Assembly (NCBI GenBank): GCA_012728855.1
Contig: JAAYEH010000566.1
Location: forward strand, 1 to 46,229
Direction of reading: 5' to 3'
Source: Rhodopirellula sp.
GTDB taxonomy: Bacteria; Planctomycetota; Planctomycetia; Pirellulales; Thermoguttaceae
Length of the DNA stretch: 46,229 nt
Numbering within the stretch: the first letter of the stretch is position 1; every line of letters starts with the position of its first letter. The translations under genes and the position numbers were made by a program. Of the stretch, positions 24,808-33,613 are shown one piece after another. The notes below the pieces were generated by a model that did not search any database, had not been told where the DNA came from, and was given only the letters and a program-made list of their open reading frames with translations.

Positions 24808-25881
24808 TCAGGAACATAACTCTTCCAGCGTTTCCAGCACGACGGGCACCGATTGCTCCCAATTGCCGGGCAGGTCTTCGGAGATTTCCAGCGCCACGCC
24901 CCGCTTGCCCGCACGGCGGCAGATGCCGCGGACCGCCTCGCGCAGCTCGTCCGCCGGTCGGTAATAGAGGTCGACGTTGACGTTGGCCCAGAAGACTTTA
25001 TCGGGCCAGGCGGCGCGGCATTGGTCGTAGGTCATGTCGCCCTCGGGCGGCTCAGTGAGCGAGTCGATGATGTGGAAGGGCGCCCCGGCAATGTGATCGG
25101 CCACTGCCTTCAGCGCGCCGTCGTAGTGGACCATCACCCGCTTGCCGGCCGCTTCGTGGATCGGCGTCGCTTCTCGGTAAATCGGCATGAGCAGACCGTC
25201 ATAGCGGCGCGGGCCGAGCATGTTGATCGTGAGGTTCTCGAACCAACCGACGTAACGGCCGGGGCCGGCGGCGATCAGTCGCTGCTCTTCCAGAAAGAGC
25301 TTCCGCTGGGCAGCGTAGAGGTCGAATAGTTCGGGCAGTTCCAGCCCAAGGTCGAGACAGAATTGCTCGGTGCCGGCCCAGTCGACGTTAATGCTCATCG
25401 CCGGCGTGCGGTGCATCCAGTTGCCGGCCCCGGTGACGACAACCACGCCGTTTTCCCCCACCGCCTCCTCTGCCGCATCGAAAGCGCCGTAGTTCGGCGT
25501 CAGTTCGGTGTTCTCGACGATCCATTGCTGGATCTCGTAGTCGGCCGGGGTCTTGATCCAGTGTTCTTCGTGCCAGCCGTTGCGGCTTGTCTTGCGGAGC
25601 GTTCCGACGGGCGTCTGTTTGATCTCGACGCGACGCATGCCATTACCCTGGCGCAACTCCTCGACCGAGTGCTGCACGCCGTGTTCGATGGCGCTGGTGA
25701 TCGGACAATGGTGGCGTATTGTCAAACCGCGCTGGATAAGACGCTGCCAGGCCGGCTGGCAGATTTTGTTTTTTACTTCGTCGGTGGTGATCGCTCCCAT
25801 ACACCAGTCGTAGACCGCCAGCGGCGTCCGCGAAGGTGTTTCTCCTTCCAGGGCGGCGATTAGCAATTGACGGGTATTCAT
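24808..25881 (-). CDS. Uroporphyrinogen decarboxylase family protein
   Basis: A 357-residue URO-D family protein. It has NTRQLLIAALEGETPSRTPL at the start, then TGAGNWMHRTPAMS, GWFENLTINMLGPRRYD, RVMVHYDGALKAVADHI and PFHIIDSLTEPPEGDMTYDQ, close to the superfamily layout in which a C-terminal acidic/His cluster binds metal or substrate. It differs from the other URO-D-like protein at 23136-24224. The ATG complementary to 25879-25881 is 9 bp after the GH57-like stop. Members near glycoside and sugar-transport genes may act in corrinoid-dependent methyl transfer rather than heme synthesis; that is inference. Confidence 0.82.
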   Translation of the reverse strand: MNTRQLLIAALEGETPSRTPLAVYDWCMGAITTDEVKNKICQPAWQRLIQRGLTIRHHCPITSAIEHGVQHSVEELRQGNGMRRVEIKQTPVGTLRKTSRNGWHEEHWIKTPADYEIQQWIVENTELTPNYGAFDAAEEAVGENGVVVVTGAGNWMHRTPAMSINVDWAGTEQFCLDLGLELPELFDLYAAQRKLFLEEQRLIAAGPGRYVGWFENLTINMLGPRRYDGLLMPIYREATPIHEAAGKRVMVHYDGALKAVADHIAGAPFHIIDSLTEPPEGDMTYDQCRAAWPDKVFWANVNVDLYYRPADELREAVRGICRRAGKRGVALEISEDLPGNWEQSVPVVLETLEELCS

Positions 25882-25889
25882 TGGGGCAA

Positions 25890-27449
25890 TCAACTCCCTG
25901 GCGGCGCCGTTTCGACTTTCTCGATTTCGATCCCGCCGACCAGGCGGCGGGCGGCGACGAGGTTCTCCGCGCGGACTCGGTACTCGGACGGGTAGAGGAC
26001 GCCGGCCGCGGACTGCTCGATCGAACGCAGATCGCGCGACGACCGGATCAACGCGTTGGCCAATTGCCCTTGTTCGGCGGTCGCAGGATCCGACGACTGG
26101 GCCATGGTGCCGGCCTTCCGGAGCACCAACTCTTGCTGGGGTCCGAGGATCGCGCGGATCGTGGCTGGCGGATCGACCGTTAACTGCCCGTGGTCCACGC
26201 CGCCGATGAGCAATTCGGCCGCCAGCAGGTTGTCGAAGCAGTAGGTGTAGTTGAAGGGGTGGATGATATGCGGGGCGTCGGGGAGTGTAGGCGGCCATTG
26301 GCCGTCCGAGTTGTAGGAATTGGTGAGGTGATACCACGCCCGCCGCCGCGTGGCATCGTCCAAGTCGTTATCCGAACGAAGCTTTTGCCGAACCAGATCC
26401 TGCCACGGCCGCAGCAGACGAGCCATGGGGGTTTCGGCCCAGGTCGACGCCTTGGCGCCGTGCCAGGCCGAATCGTCGTCGAAGGTCAGTTCTTCGCCCA
26501 ACGGCGGCAACGTGTTGCAGGCTTCGTCGAACGTGGCAAACCCGCCCATCTCGTTGCAGGCGCGGATCAGGGCAACGAGTTTTTCGCGGGCGTCGGGACA
26601 ACGCTCGAAGACATGGTCGGGCTGGTTCTGATACTTCAGTCGGAACCAGCCGTTGGTGCCCACGTATTCGGCATCGTCGGCGAAGATGATCAGGGCGCCC
26701 TCCGCCTCACCAGCGGGCTGCGTGGAATAGTTGCGGATGAGGTCGAGGTACTTTTCGAGCGTGTAGCCGGACATGCCCATGAAGAACCGCACGCCGAACT
26801 GCGCCACGCGGTCGGTCCGCAGGAAGACCCGCAGCGTGTCGGATTCCACGTCGGCGATGTTCCGGAACGGGAAGTGGATGGCCCGCTCCGTACCGGGGAG
26901 GTCATAATTGAACCCGAAGCTGTAGAATGCCTTGTCGTCCGAATGCTCGGCGGCGTAGATTTCGGGGCGTTGCGGTTTGCCGTCGCGAGTGAGGGAGCGG
27001 CTGTACGCTTCGAAGTCGCCGATGAGGTTGCGGTAGCCCGCCCGGCTGACCTGCGCGGGAACAAACCCGCGCCAGCCGCACTCCGGGTTCCAGAAGCTGC
27101 GGGGGCGCATCCCGAGCAGGCGGTCGTAGGCTTCCAAGGAAAACTCGATCGACCAATCGCCATCCTCTTCAGGGAAGTTGGGCAGCATCGGGTGGGCGTA
27201 GGGGGAACCCATCAGCTCGCACTGGCCGCGATCGATCGCCCCGCGGAGTTTGTCGAGAACGTCGGGGGTCTTTTCGGCAACATGGTCGAGGGTATACCCA
27301 CTGGCCTCGAAAACGTACTTCGTTTCGGGAAACTCCTCGCGCATCGTGTCAATCAACAACTCGTAACTGGCGCGGATGACGAACTCGTACTTCTCGGGAA
27401 CGAGGTAGGCATAGTTGAGGTTGGCGTGGAAGATCGCTACGTACTTCAT
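25890..27449 (-). CDS. Glycoside hydrolase family 57-like protein
   Basis: A 519-residue protein with the layout of GH57/polysaccharide-deacetylase-fold enzymes. Motif 1 is AIFHANLNYAYL at the N-terminus, the GH57 nucleophile region is SFWNPECGWRG (Glu123) and the acid region is ALIIFADDAEYVGTN (Asp258/259). A C-terminal helical domain follows (WYHLTNSYNSDGQWPP...). No signal peptide, so cytoplasmic. GH57 members act on alpha-glucans or alpha-galactosides. Within the locus it precedes the URO-D gene by 9 bp and follows the sialidase gene by 10 bp, so all are co-transcribed. Exact activity uncertain. Confidence 0.78.
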   Translation of the reverse strand: MKYVAIFHANLNYAYLVPEKYEFVIRASYELLIDTMREEFPETKYVFEASGYTLDHVAEKTPDVLDKLRGAIDRGQCELMGSPYAHPMLPNFPEEDGDWSIEFSLEAYDRLLGMRPRSFWNPECGWRGFVPAQVSRAGYRNLIGDFEAYSRSLTRDGKPQRPEIYAAEHSDDKAFYSFGFNYDLPGTERAIHFPFRNIADVESDTLRVFLRTDRVAQFGVRFFMGMSGYTLEKYLDLIRNYSTQPAGEAEGALIIFADDAEYVGTNGWFRLKYQNQPDHVFERCPDAREKLVALIRACNEMGGFATFDEACNTLPPLGEELTFDDDSAWHGAKASTWAETPMARLLRPWQDLVRQKLRSDNDLDDATRRRAWYHLTNSYNSDGQWPPTLPDAPHIIHPFNYTYCFDNLLAAELLIGGVDHGQLTVDPPATIRAILGPQQELVLRKAGTMAQSSDPATAEQGQLANALIRSSRDLRSIEQSAAGVLYPSEYRVRAENLVAARRLVGGIEIEKVETAPPGS

Positions 27450-27458
27450 CGATTGCCC

Positions 27459-28643
27459 TTAATTCTTGTCCGCTCCAGTCGCCGTTACGTCCATCTGCCC
27501 CCGGGTCAACCACTCCAGGCTCACTCGGAACACGACAATACTGCAAGCCTTCGCGAATCCGGGCAGCCCGCGGCCGTTGGATGTGCTCTTAGCCATGACG
27601 AGGATGACGCCGCGGTGCGTGACGGCGATGGAAGAATAGTCGAACCAATCATCGGCGGAGTTCAGTTCCTCCGCGTACTCCCATGTGCGGCCGCCGTCGC
27701 GACTGCCGCGAAGGACGCCGTGGCAACGGCCCCTGTCTTGAACGCTGGGGTTGGAGAAGAGCACCAGGTCGGCGCCGCCGATGAGCTTCGGAGGATAGCG
27801 GACCATTCCGGCACAGGTTCCCTGGTTAACCTCGATGATTACCGGGTCGATCCCCTCTTTGCCGAAGGTACGCCCTGCGTTTCCGCTCAAAGCCGTGCGG
27901 CGGCGATGGTCGTTGAAGTAGGCGCGAGCGTTGAAGTACACGGCACCATCCAATCGCTCGACGAGACATGCCTCGCCCGTGCCCTGCAGGAACAGATTTG
28001 CCCGCTGGATCGTCGTGCCATGGTCGTCACTGTAGAGGGCGGTGCTATAACACTTGGTACGTCGGTCGGGGATGCTGCCGTCGCTGTAGCCGTCGGTCCT
28101 GTCAACGGCGCGGGCGGGCCAGAGAAGACGCCCCTTGGCCGTGCCATGATGCAACGTCACCCCCGGCGCAGAGCCGTGGGTGCTACCCCCCATGCCGTCG
28201 GGCGGTGCGACGACGTTCGGCTTCCAGTCGGTCCATGTCGCGCCGCTGTCCTCGCTCTTCAGCCAGCCACCACCGCACATCAGCAAAACCACTCCGGTGG
28301 CGTGGTCGACACAGGCCGAGCCGATATGGAAATTGCCTCCCTCCTTGCGGCGCAGTGTGGCCATCGGCAGCCATGTACGCCCCTCGTCGAGGCTCCGCCG
28401 CAAAACGATATGACACTCGGTAACGTCGTCACTCGCGGATCCCCAACGTTCTTCACAAAACGCCAACACCGTTCCGTCGTTGGCGACGACCAGATTGGGG
28501 ATGTGGTAGTTCGCGTTGCCGCCCTGCTCGAAAACCGTGATAATAGCCGGCGATGCGGCGATTGGCTCTGCGCTGAGGGCTTCCGAGACCAGAAGGATTG
28601 TGACGACGGAAACGGCGATTGACCGCCAGTGGTCGATGTGCAT
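27459..28643 (-). CDS. Exported sialidase-like (BNR repeat) protein
   Basis: A 394-residue exported protein: a signal peptide (SIAVSVVTILLVSEALSA) then a six-bladed-propeller sialidase fold. Asp-box repeats S-x-D-x-G-x-T-W are visible as SLDEGRTW, SEDSGATW, SDDHGTTI, SGNAGRTF and SRDGGRTW. FRIP-like YHIPNLVVANDGT is near the start, as in family 33 sialidases. The Arg triad expected for sialic acid binding cannot be confirmed by eye. The ATG complementary to 28641-28643 is chosen over 28691 because it precedes the hydrophobic segment and has a GGGAAGAG site. First gene of the carbohydrate operon, probably releasing a terminal sugar outside the cytoplasm. Confidence 0.85.
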   Translation of the reverse strand: MHIDHWRSIAVSVVTILLVSEALSAEPIAASPAIITVFEQGGNANYHIPNLVVANDGTVLAFCEERWGSASDDVTECHIVLRRSLDEGRTWLPMATLRRKEGGNFHIGSACVDHATGVVLLMCGGGWLKSEDSGATWTDWKPNVVAPPDGMGGSTHGSAPGVTLHHGTAKGRLLWPARAVDRTDGYSDGSIPDRRTKCYSTALYSDDHGTTIQRANLFLQGTGEACLVERLDGAVYFNARAYFNDHRRRTALSGNAGRTFGKEGIDPVIIEVNQGTCAGMVRYPPKLIGGADLVLFSNPSVQDRGRCHGVLRGSRDGGRTWEYAEELNSADDWFDYSSIAVTHRGVILVMAKSTSNGRGLPGFAKACSIVVFRVSLEWLTRGQMDVTATGADKN

Positions 28644-28918
28644 GAGTCTCTTCCCATTATGCGCCACCAAATGAATACTCCCAGCCGTCATAATACGCCC
28701 CCTAAGGCTTCTTCAGTCAACGCGCCCTGCGAGTACGTCACGTGGTCGGAACCGTTGATCGTCTCGGAGAAATGATAACTATTCTCGCGGGGAATGTCCA
28801 AGTACCCTTGCTGCAGGCGGCATGGCGGTCCACTCGACCGGGCACGCTATACTGTAGGGCAGTCGTGGCAAAGGTCTCCCACGATCTGGCTTACTCCTTC
28901 CCATAAAGGATCTCGCGC

Positions 28919-29746
28919 GTGTGGCAACCTTGGCGCCGCAAGGATTTCCGAGCCCTTCTGCTACTGCCGGCCGCGTATATCGCCATGATGGGGATCATGA
29001 TGGTCTTCGAAGAATCGCTCCTCTTCTTTCCGGCCCGCTATCCGGCGGGCGAAAGCTGGGAACCACCGGGCCTCGGTTTCGAGGATGCGTGGTTCTCGGC
29101 AGCAGACGGTACAAAGCTTCACGGCTGGTACGTTCCGCATGATGAAGCCCGAGCCGTCATCCTCTTCTGCCATGGCAATGCGGGAAACATCACCCATCGG
29201 GCCGAGATATTACGGGAGTTGCACGACCGCGCCGGCGTGGCGGTCCTGTGCTTCGACTACCGCGGCTACGGTCGCAGTGAGGGTAAGCCCAAAGAAGCCG
29301 GCATCTACGCCGATGCCCGTGCCGCGAGGGCCTGGTTGGCGAACCGGACCGGCGTCGGCGAAAGAGAGATCGTCGTGATGGGACGGTCTCTCGGCGGCGC
29401 CGCGGCCGTTGAATTGGCCGCCGGCGACGGCGCCAAGGGACTGGTATTGGAAAGCACCTTCAGTTCCGTCCCGGATGTCGCCGCCTCGATCTATCCCTGG
29501 CTGCCCGTGCGACTGCTGGTGCGCAATCGTTTCGATGCTGTCGGCAAAATCTCACGATATCACGGCCCCTTGCTGCAAAGCCACAGCGAGGATGACGAGA
29601 TCGTTCCCTACTCGTTGGGCCGCAAACTGTTCGACGCGTCCAATCAACCCAAGGAGTTCATCATTCTCCGCGGCTTGGGGCACAACGATCCACAGACGCC
29701 CGTCTACTACGAAAAGCTGGTCGCTTTCCTTGACGCGTTGAGATGA
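28919..29746 (+). CDS. Membrane-anchored alpha/beta hydrolase
   Basis: A 275-residue serine hydrolase of the BEM46/YfhR-type alpha/beta-hydrolase group. An N-terminal hydrophobic segment (LLLLPAAYIAMMGIMMVF) probably anchors it. The oxyanion loop is FCHGNAGN, the strand/turn is CFDYRGYGRSEG, the nucleophile elbow is GRSLGG (Ser about 163), an Asp is in HSEDDEIVPY and the His in GLGHNDPQ. All catalytic elements are present. The GTG at 28919 is the start, with AAAGGA nine bases upstream. Substrate unknown. It is flanked by minus-strand operons on both sides. Confidence 0.88.
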   Translation: MWQPWRRKDFRALLLLPAAYIAMMGIMMVFEESLLFFPARYPAGESWEPPGLGFEDAWFSAADGTKLHGWYVPHDEARAVILFCHGNAGNITHRAEILRELHDRAGVAVLCFDYRGYGRSEGKPKEAGIYADARAARAWLANRTGVGEREIVVMGRSLGGAAAVELAAGDGAKGLVLESTFSSVPDVAASIYPWLPVRLLVRNRFDAVGKISRYHGPLLQSHSEDDEIVPYSLGRKLFDASNQPKEFIILRGLGHNDPQTPVYYEKLVAFLDALR

Positions 29747-29750
29747 AACC

Positions 29751-30224
29751 TCACTTGAGGATTTCGCGAAGATACTCGGTTGCGCGTACGGATATCCCCT
29801 TGCTCTGACTTTCCCGCGGACCGGCCACGTTGAGCACTTGCACTGCGGCATCCGCGAGCCACTGGCGAACCTCTGCCGAAGATTGCGCGCAGTCGAGATT
29901 GACGGCGAGCCGCGGTTTGCCGTAACGCTCCGCCAGCCGCAGCGTCAGCTTGGTTCCGCCGCTCAACGGTCCACGGAAGAGGATGAGCGTGGCATCGGAG
30001 TCCGCCACATTCCGCTCGGTGCGAAGCGGATAGGCCGACGACTCGGTTTCGAGGAGTTCGTATCGGGCAGGGATTGGCCCATCTTCGGCCAACCGGCCGC
30101 GCGGACACCAGCCGCCATGGGGAATACCCAATTCGATGGCGACGTCCAACGCCGCGCGGTCCACGCCGGTTTGGCCTCCGGAAACGACCTTCGTCAACCG
30201 GTGCTTATGCTGCCGACGTGCCAC
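29751..30224 (-). CDS. SLOG-type putative molybdenum carrier protein
   Basis: A 157-residue protein resembling the putative molybdenum-carrier family (PF12694-like, within the SLOG/DprA-LOG Rossmann superfamily). The signature KVVSGGQTGVDRAALDVAIE is followed by GGWCPRGRLAEDGPIPARY and ATLILFRGPLSGGTKLT. Relatives bind nucleotides or, in one plant-enzyme model, molybdenum cofactor; the bacterial role is uncertain. Length is normal. It closes the minus-strand run LysM -> SLOG; its start at 30224 lies 16 bp after the LysM stop, so co-transcription is likely. It is convergent with the hydrolase gene with 4 bp between stops. Confidence 0.82.
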   Translation of the reverse strand: MARRQHKHRLTKVVSGGQTGVDRAALDVAIELGIPHGGWCPRGRLAEDGPIPARYELLETESSAYPLRTERNVADSDATLILFRGPLSGGTKLTLRLAERYGKPRLAVNLDCAQSSAEVRQWLADAAVQVLNVAGPRESQSKGISVRATEYLREILK

Positions 30225-30240
30225 TTTACGCGATGGTCTG

Positions 30241-31695
30241 CTAGCGTTGGTAGTTCGGGCCGGTCCGCTGGGTGACCGTGCCGGCCGGGCGGTCGTCCGG
30301 CAGGACGAGTTGCATTCCCGGCGTGAGATAGTCGAATTGCGTGCCCAACACGTCTCGGTTGAGTTCGTAGATATCCACCCAGCGCGACGCCTTGCCCAAT
30401 TCGTACTTGGCGATATCGAAGAGGCTGTCGCCTTCCTGGACCGAATAGCTCTTTCCGCCGCCGACGGGCGTCGAGGTCGTCATGATCCTGGCCCGCTGGA
30501 CGGCGACATCCCGATGACCAGGCTTGGGACAGAGACCGGGGTATTCGCCCGTGAGTTGCTCCGCGGTGGGCGCCATGATGGTTTCGCCGACGGACAGCTT
30601 CCTTTCCTGCGGAAACTTTTCCCGGTTGTGCTCGGCCAAGGCGCGAAAGAATCCGCCGGTGCCGTAGAGCTTTTCCGAGATCGTCCAATAGCTGTCGCCG
30701 GGCTGGATCGTATAGCTTCCATTCTCAGCGCGAACCGCAGGCTCAGGAAGGACGCTTTCGACAGTGCCCGCGTAACCGGCCGCCGGCAGGGCTGACGTGT
30801 TTGCCGGTTCCGGCGTGCGATACGTGGACCGCGAGTTGCTCGGTTCCTCACTCGACTCGGGAACGACCGGATTTACCGGCGACTGGTTCGGGGCCGCCGT
30901 TGTCGCAACGGAAGGAGTCGAGCCCGCGTAGCCCCAACGGGGATCCGCGGCGGGGTTCGAATGCACCGGTGTCGCCTGCGGCAGGGCAGGCGGGTCAACA
31001 CTCGCGTCGGAGGTCTCTGACGAACGCAATGGATTCAGATCCGCGGCGGGAGCGGGGGTGAAGTCGTTCGCCGGGGCCGGAGTGAACTGAGTTTGCGGCG
31101 AAAGTGCGTCGGAAAGAGTCGCCGGGGCAGTCGCAGCGGCGGCTTGCATCTGGTCGGCAGCGGCAGCGGGCTGGTTGGACTGCCAGTTGGCGGAAACGGG
31201 AGCGGCTGTTTCGGTCACGCCGTACCCGGCATAGTGCGGAGAGGGCGCGGCCAAGACCGGCCTGGGCATATAGGACGGAGGGGAAGTCGCGGTGCTTTCT
31301 TCCGGCGCTTTGGCGCCGGCGGAGTTGCTGCCGACCGTCCATCTCTCCAGCGTTCCGGAAGCGGGGATCACGCTGGTGTCGGCCGTCGCGCTGATCACCG
31401 TCGGCTGGCTCGGCAGGCTGATCGCGGGACCGGTGCCGTCTGCCGCGCCGGCCTGCTCCGCGGACGGTTCCGTGCTCGAAGCGATGTCCTCGTTCGGACC
31501 TCGAAGGCGTCGAACGAAAACGACGCTTAACACGATCAACAGCATCAGGATTACGCCGAGGCCGATCTTCATCTCTCGACGGAACGTGGAACGATCAGCC
31601 GCTTCTTCGATAGGGCAATCCTCACCCTCCGCGGGCTGCGGAAAACGGTTCGACAGATCCTCGAACGTGGCAAATGAGCGATTTTTCTTCGACAT
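30241..31695 (-). CDS. Membrane protein with two C-terminal LysM domains
   Basis: A 484-residue protein: a charged cytoplasmic N-terminus (1-41), one transmembrane helix (about 43-62, IGLGVILMLLIVLSVVFV), a long Ser/Pro/Ala/Thr-rich linker (about 65-325), then LysM 1 (YTIQPGDSYWTISEKLYG) and LysM 2 (YSVQEGDSLFDIAKYELG). LysM domains bind N-acetylglucosamine in peptidoglycan, so the protein should tether or patrol the wall from the membrane. It is the next gene after rsmH, in the place usually occupied by ftsL in the dcw cluster. The disordered linker is compositionally atypical and probably spans the periplasm. A regular start at 31695 (MSKKNRSF) is used. Confidence 0.88.
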   Translation of the reverse strand: MSKKNRSFATFEDLSNRFPQPAEGEDCPIEEAADRSTFRREMKIGLGVILMLLIVLSVVFVRRLRGPNEDIASSTEPSAEQAGAADGTGPAISLPSQPTVISATADTSVIPASGTLERWTVGSNSAGAKAPEESTATSPPSYMPRPVLAAPSPHYAGYGVTETAAPVSANWQSNQPAAAADQMQAAAATAPATLSDALSPQTQFTPAPANDFTPAPAADLNPLRSSETSDASVDPPALPQATPVHSNPAADPRWGYAGSTPSVATTAAPNQSPVNPVVPESSEEPSNSRSTYRTPEPANTSALPAAGYAGTVESVLPEPAVRAENGSYTIQPGDSYWTISEKLYGTGGFFRALAEHNREKFPQERKLSVGETIMAPTAEQLTGEYPGLCPKPGHRDVAVQRARIMTTSTPVGGGKSYSVQEGDSLFDIAKYELGKASRWVDIYELNRDVLGTQFDYLTPGMQLVLPDDRPAGTVTQRTGPNYQR

Positions 31696-31854
31696 GGCGC
31701 TTCCCTGCTGGAAATGACCGCGCGGCTTCCTGCCGGGGTGTGGTAAATGTAGAATACGGGGGTAACGGGAACCGCGTAGGAGGAAAGTACAAGGCAGATA
31801 ATGGTTCGGAACTGGTTCCCCTATTCCAATCGTCTCTCCGGGCGGAACCTTTTA

Positions 31855-32745
31855 CTATTTTGTCGTCCGCGCGGCAACCCGTAACTTGGCGCTTCTTGAC
31901 CGCGTATTCCGCTGGATCTCTTCCGGGGTGGCTTGGATCGGACGTCGAGTGAGCGGCTCATAGGACGAGTTGTTGCGAAACTCCTCCTTCACTCGCCTGT
32001 CTTCCAGCGAATGAAAGCTGATTACCGCCATACGCCCCCCCGTTTTAAGCACATGCGAAGTACGGCGCAAGGCGACCTCCAACCACTTCAACTCGTCGTT
32101 CACCGCGATTCGCAGGGCCTGAAAGGTACGGGTCGCCGGGTCGATCTGGTGGCCGGTTCGCGAGCGGGGAACCACACTGCGAACCAGTCGAGCCAGGTCC
32201 GCGGCAGTCTGAATCGGCTCATGCCGGCGCCGTTGGGCGATAGCCCGGGCGATCCTGCGGCTGTAGCGTTCTTCGCCATACATGTAGATCAAATCGGCCA
32301 AACGTTCGGCACTGAGTCGGTTTACCAGCCGTACGGCCGGCTCGCCGCGACTGGGGTCGAATCGCAGATCCAAGGAGCCTTCGGCGGAAAAACTGAAGCC
32401 GCGGCTTTCGTCGGCAAGCTGATCGCTCGACAGTCCCAAATCCAAGATAACGCCGTCGACATCGGCGATGCCCAAGCCGGCAAGCACCTCGGTCACGTCG
32501 GCATAATTAGCGTGGACGACTTGCACCGGCAACCCTGCCAGACTGTCGCGAGCAGCCTCGACCGCCGCCGGATCGCGATCCAGGGCGATGACCTGTCCGC
32601 CCGGGACAACCAGTTCCGCCAGAGCCCGCGTGTGGCCTCCGCCTCCGAGTGTTCCGTCGACAAACACTGCGCCCGGCCGGGGCACGAGCCATTCGATGAT
32701 CTCATTCAACAGAACGGGTACGTGCTGGGATGGCAGCGCATTCAT
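31855..32745 (-). CDS. rsmH: 16S rRNA (cytosine(1402)-N(4))-methyltransferase
   Basis: A 296-residue RsmH (MraW), which methylates C1402 of 16S rRNA near the decoding site. Markers are HVPVLLNEIIEWL, FVDGTLGGGGHTRAL (SAM motif I), VIALDRDPAAVEAARD, GVILDLGLSSDQLAD and AVISFHSLEDRRVKEEF, all conserved in the family. The ATG complementary to 32743-32745 is chosen (MNALPSQHVPVLLNE) with GAAGAG upstream; the longer frame to 32967 has no family similarity. It lies 381 bp after the mraZ stop; a hairpin sits in the gap, so expression may be partly independent of mraZ. Confidence 0.95.
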   Translation of the reverse strand: MNALPSQHVPVLLNEIIEWLVPRPGAVFVDGTLGGGGHTRALAELVVPGGQVIALDRDPAAVEAARDSLAGLPVQVVHANYADVTEVLAGLGIADVDGVILDLGLSSDQLADESRGFSFSAEGSLDLRFDPSRGEPAVRLVNRLSAERLADLIYMYGEERYSRRIARAIAQRRRHEPIQTAADLARLVRSVVPRSRTGHQIDPATRTFQALRIAVNDELKWLEVALRRTSHVLKTGGRMAVISFHSLEDRRVKEEFRNNSSYEPLTRRPIQATPEEIQRNTRSRSAKLRVAARTTK

Positions 32746-33126
32746 GATTGGTCGCTCTTCGCGGACGTTTTGGGAACCATGCGAAGAAATGGGATGGAAG
32801 GGCCGGCCGCGACGCCATGTCCGGCTGGAAAGCCTGAAGCTATGATAGCACTCCACCTCGGGCACATCCTTGTGCCCGGGTGAGGCAAAGTGCTCGCGGT
32901 CCATTGTCTGCGAAGATGACAATGGCCCACTGTTCGCGGCGGGGAACTCGCTCCCTCTGTTCCGCACCCGTGAGAACCTGCTTCGCCCCCTAGCGGCAAA
33001 ACGGAAACGTCAGCCAAGTGGCCAAGACGGACGTCTCCTGTCCTCACGCGCAACGAACCCTCGGACGGACGACCATTAGTTTACTCCCTTACCACTCCAT
33101 CAACCATAATCTGCGGCCAACCACCA
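32746..33126. other. Long mraZ-rsmH spacer with hairpin
   Basis: 380 bases without a convincing gene between mraZ and rsmH, genes that are usually adjacent or overlapping. Near 32857-32880 CGGGCAC (32859-32865) pairs with GTGCCCG (32872-32878), extended by wobble pairs. A partial CGTCAGG-type repeat (GGCTGGAAAGCCTGAAG) is at about 32823-32839. A promoter for rsmH may lie here but I cannot place it. Confidence 0.5.
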
Positions 33127-33573
33127 TCATGAACCTCCCCCCAGAGCGGATTCAGCGATCTCGTCAAAGTGAGCCTGCTTATCGGCAAGGTAGGTTGCCC
33201 ACCGTTCTGATGGCCAGATCTCCAGGTGGTCCTGTACCCCTACAATCGCAATCTCTTTGTCCAGTTTTGCCAACTGCGCCAGTTCCGGCGGAACGCGAAT
33301 TCGCCCCTGCCGATCCAGTTCCACGCGTTGTGCCCGTGCGTAAAACAGTCGCGTGAACGCTCGAACATCCTGATGCGCAGGCGACGCTTTGGCCACACGC
33401 TCCCCAAGCCGGCTGAAGGCGTCCTCCGTGTAAATCGCCAACGAATCATCCGTTCCCGGCGCGATGTAGACCCAGCCTCCGGGTGGGCAAGCAAGGTCGT
33501 CTCGCAACCGCTTGGGTATCGCGATGCGGAGCTTCTCATCGATCGAGCGGACGAAGGTTCCGGTAAGAAGCAT
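33127..33573 (-). CDS. mraZ: Transcriptional regulator MraZ
   Basis: A 148-residue MraZ with two AbrB-like swapped-hairpin DNA-binding repeats: GTFVRSIDEKLRIAIPKRLR (residues 5-24) and ARAQRVELDRQGRIRVPPEL (about 79-98). MraZ forms ring oligomers that bind repeated TGGGN boxes upstream of its own gene and represses or activates the dcw operon. The ATG is complementary to 33571-33573, matching the family start MLLTGTFVRSIDEK. Its own operator lies directly upstream (33578-33613). In planctomycetes lacking ftsZ the retained mraZ-rsmH pair is expected. It follows a glycosyltransferase gene on the same strand. Confidence 0.95.
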   Translation of the reverse strand: MLLTGTFVRSIDEKLRIAIPKRLRDDLACPPGGWVYIAPGTDDSLAIYTEDAFSRLGERVAKASPAHQDVRAFTRLFYARAQRVELDRQGRIRVPPELAQLAKLDKEIAIVGVQDHLEIWPSERWATYLADKQAHFDEIAESALGGGS

Positions 33574-33577
33574 CCTT

Positions 33578-33613
33578 CACCACTTTTCCCCACAAATCCC
33601 CATCAAGACCCCA
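33578..33613 (-). promoter_or_regulatory. MraZ operator: four TGG(G/T)G boxes at 10-11 bp period
   Basis: On the minus strand, TGGGG boxes are at the complement of 33609-33613, 33598-33602 and 33588-33592, with TGGTG at 33578-33582: spacings of 11, 10 and 10 bp, the helical repeat expected for the ring-shaped MraZ. The last box ends only 4 nt before the mraZ ATG, so it overlaps where a ribosome binding site should be. Confidence 0.85.

Noticed and set aside
23136..25881. hemE (heme biosynthesis) assignment for the URO-D-like genes
   Set aside because: Neither has the N-terminal Arg-rich substrate signature of HemE, and the context is sugar metabolism.
26190..28622. 810-codon open frame on the plus strand
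   Set aside because: Antisense shadow of the GH57-like and sialidase genes, with Val/Gly/Ala/Arg-rich composition and no motif.
30241..31695. LysM protein as FtsL proper
   Set aside because: It has one transmembrane helix like FtsL but no leucine-zipper coiled coil; the LysM domains and long linker do not fit FtsL.
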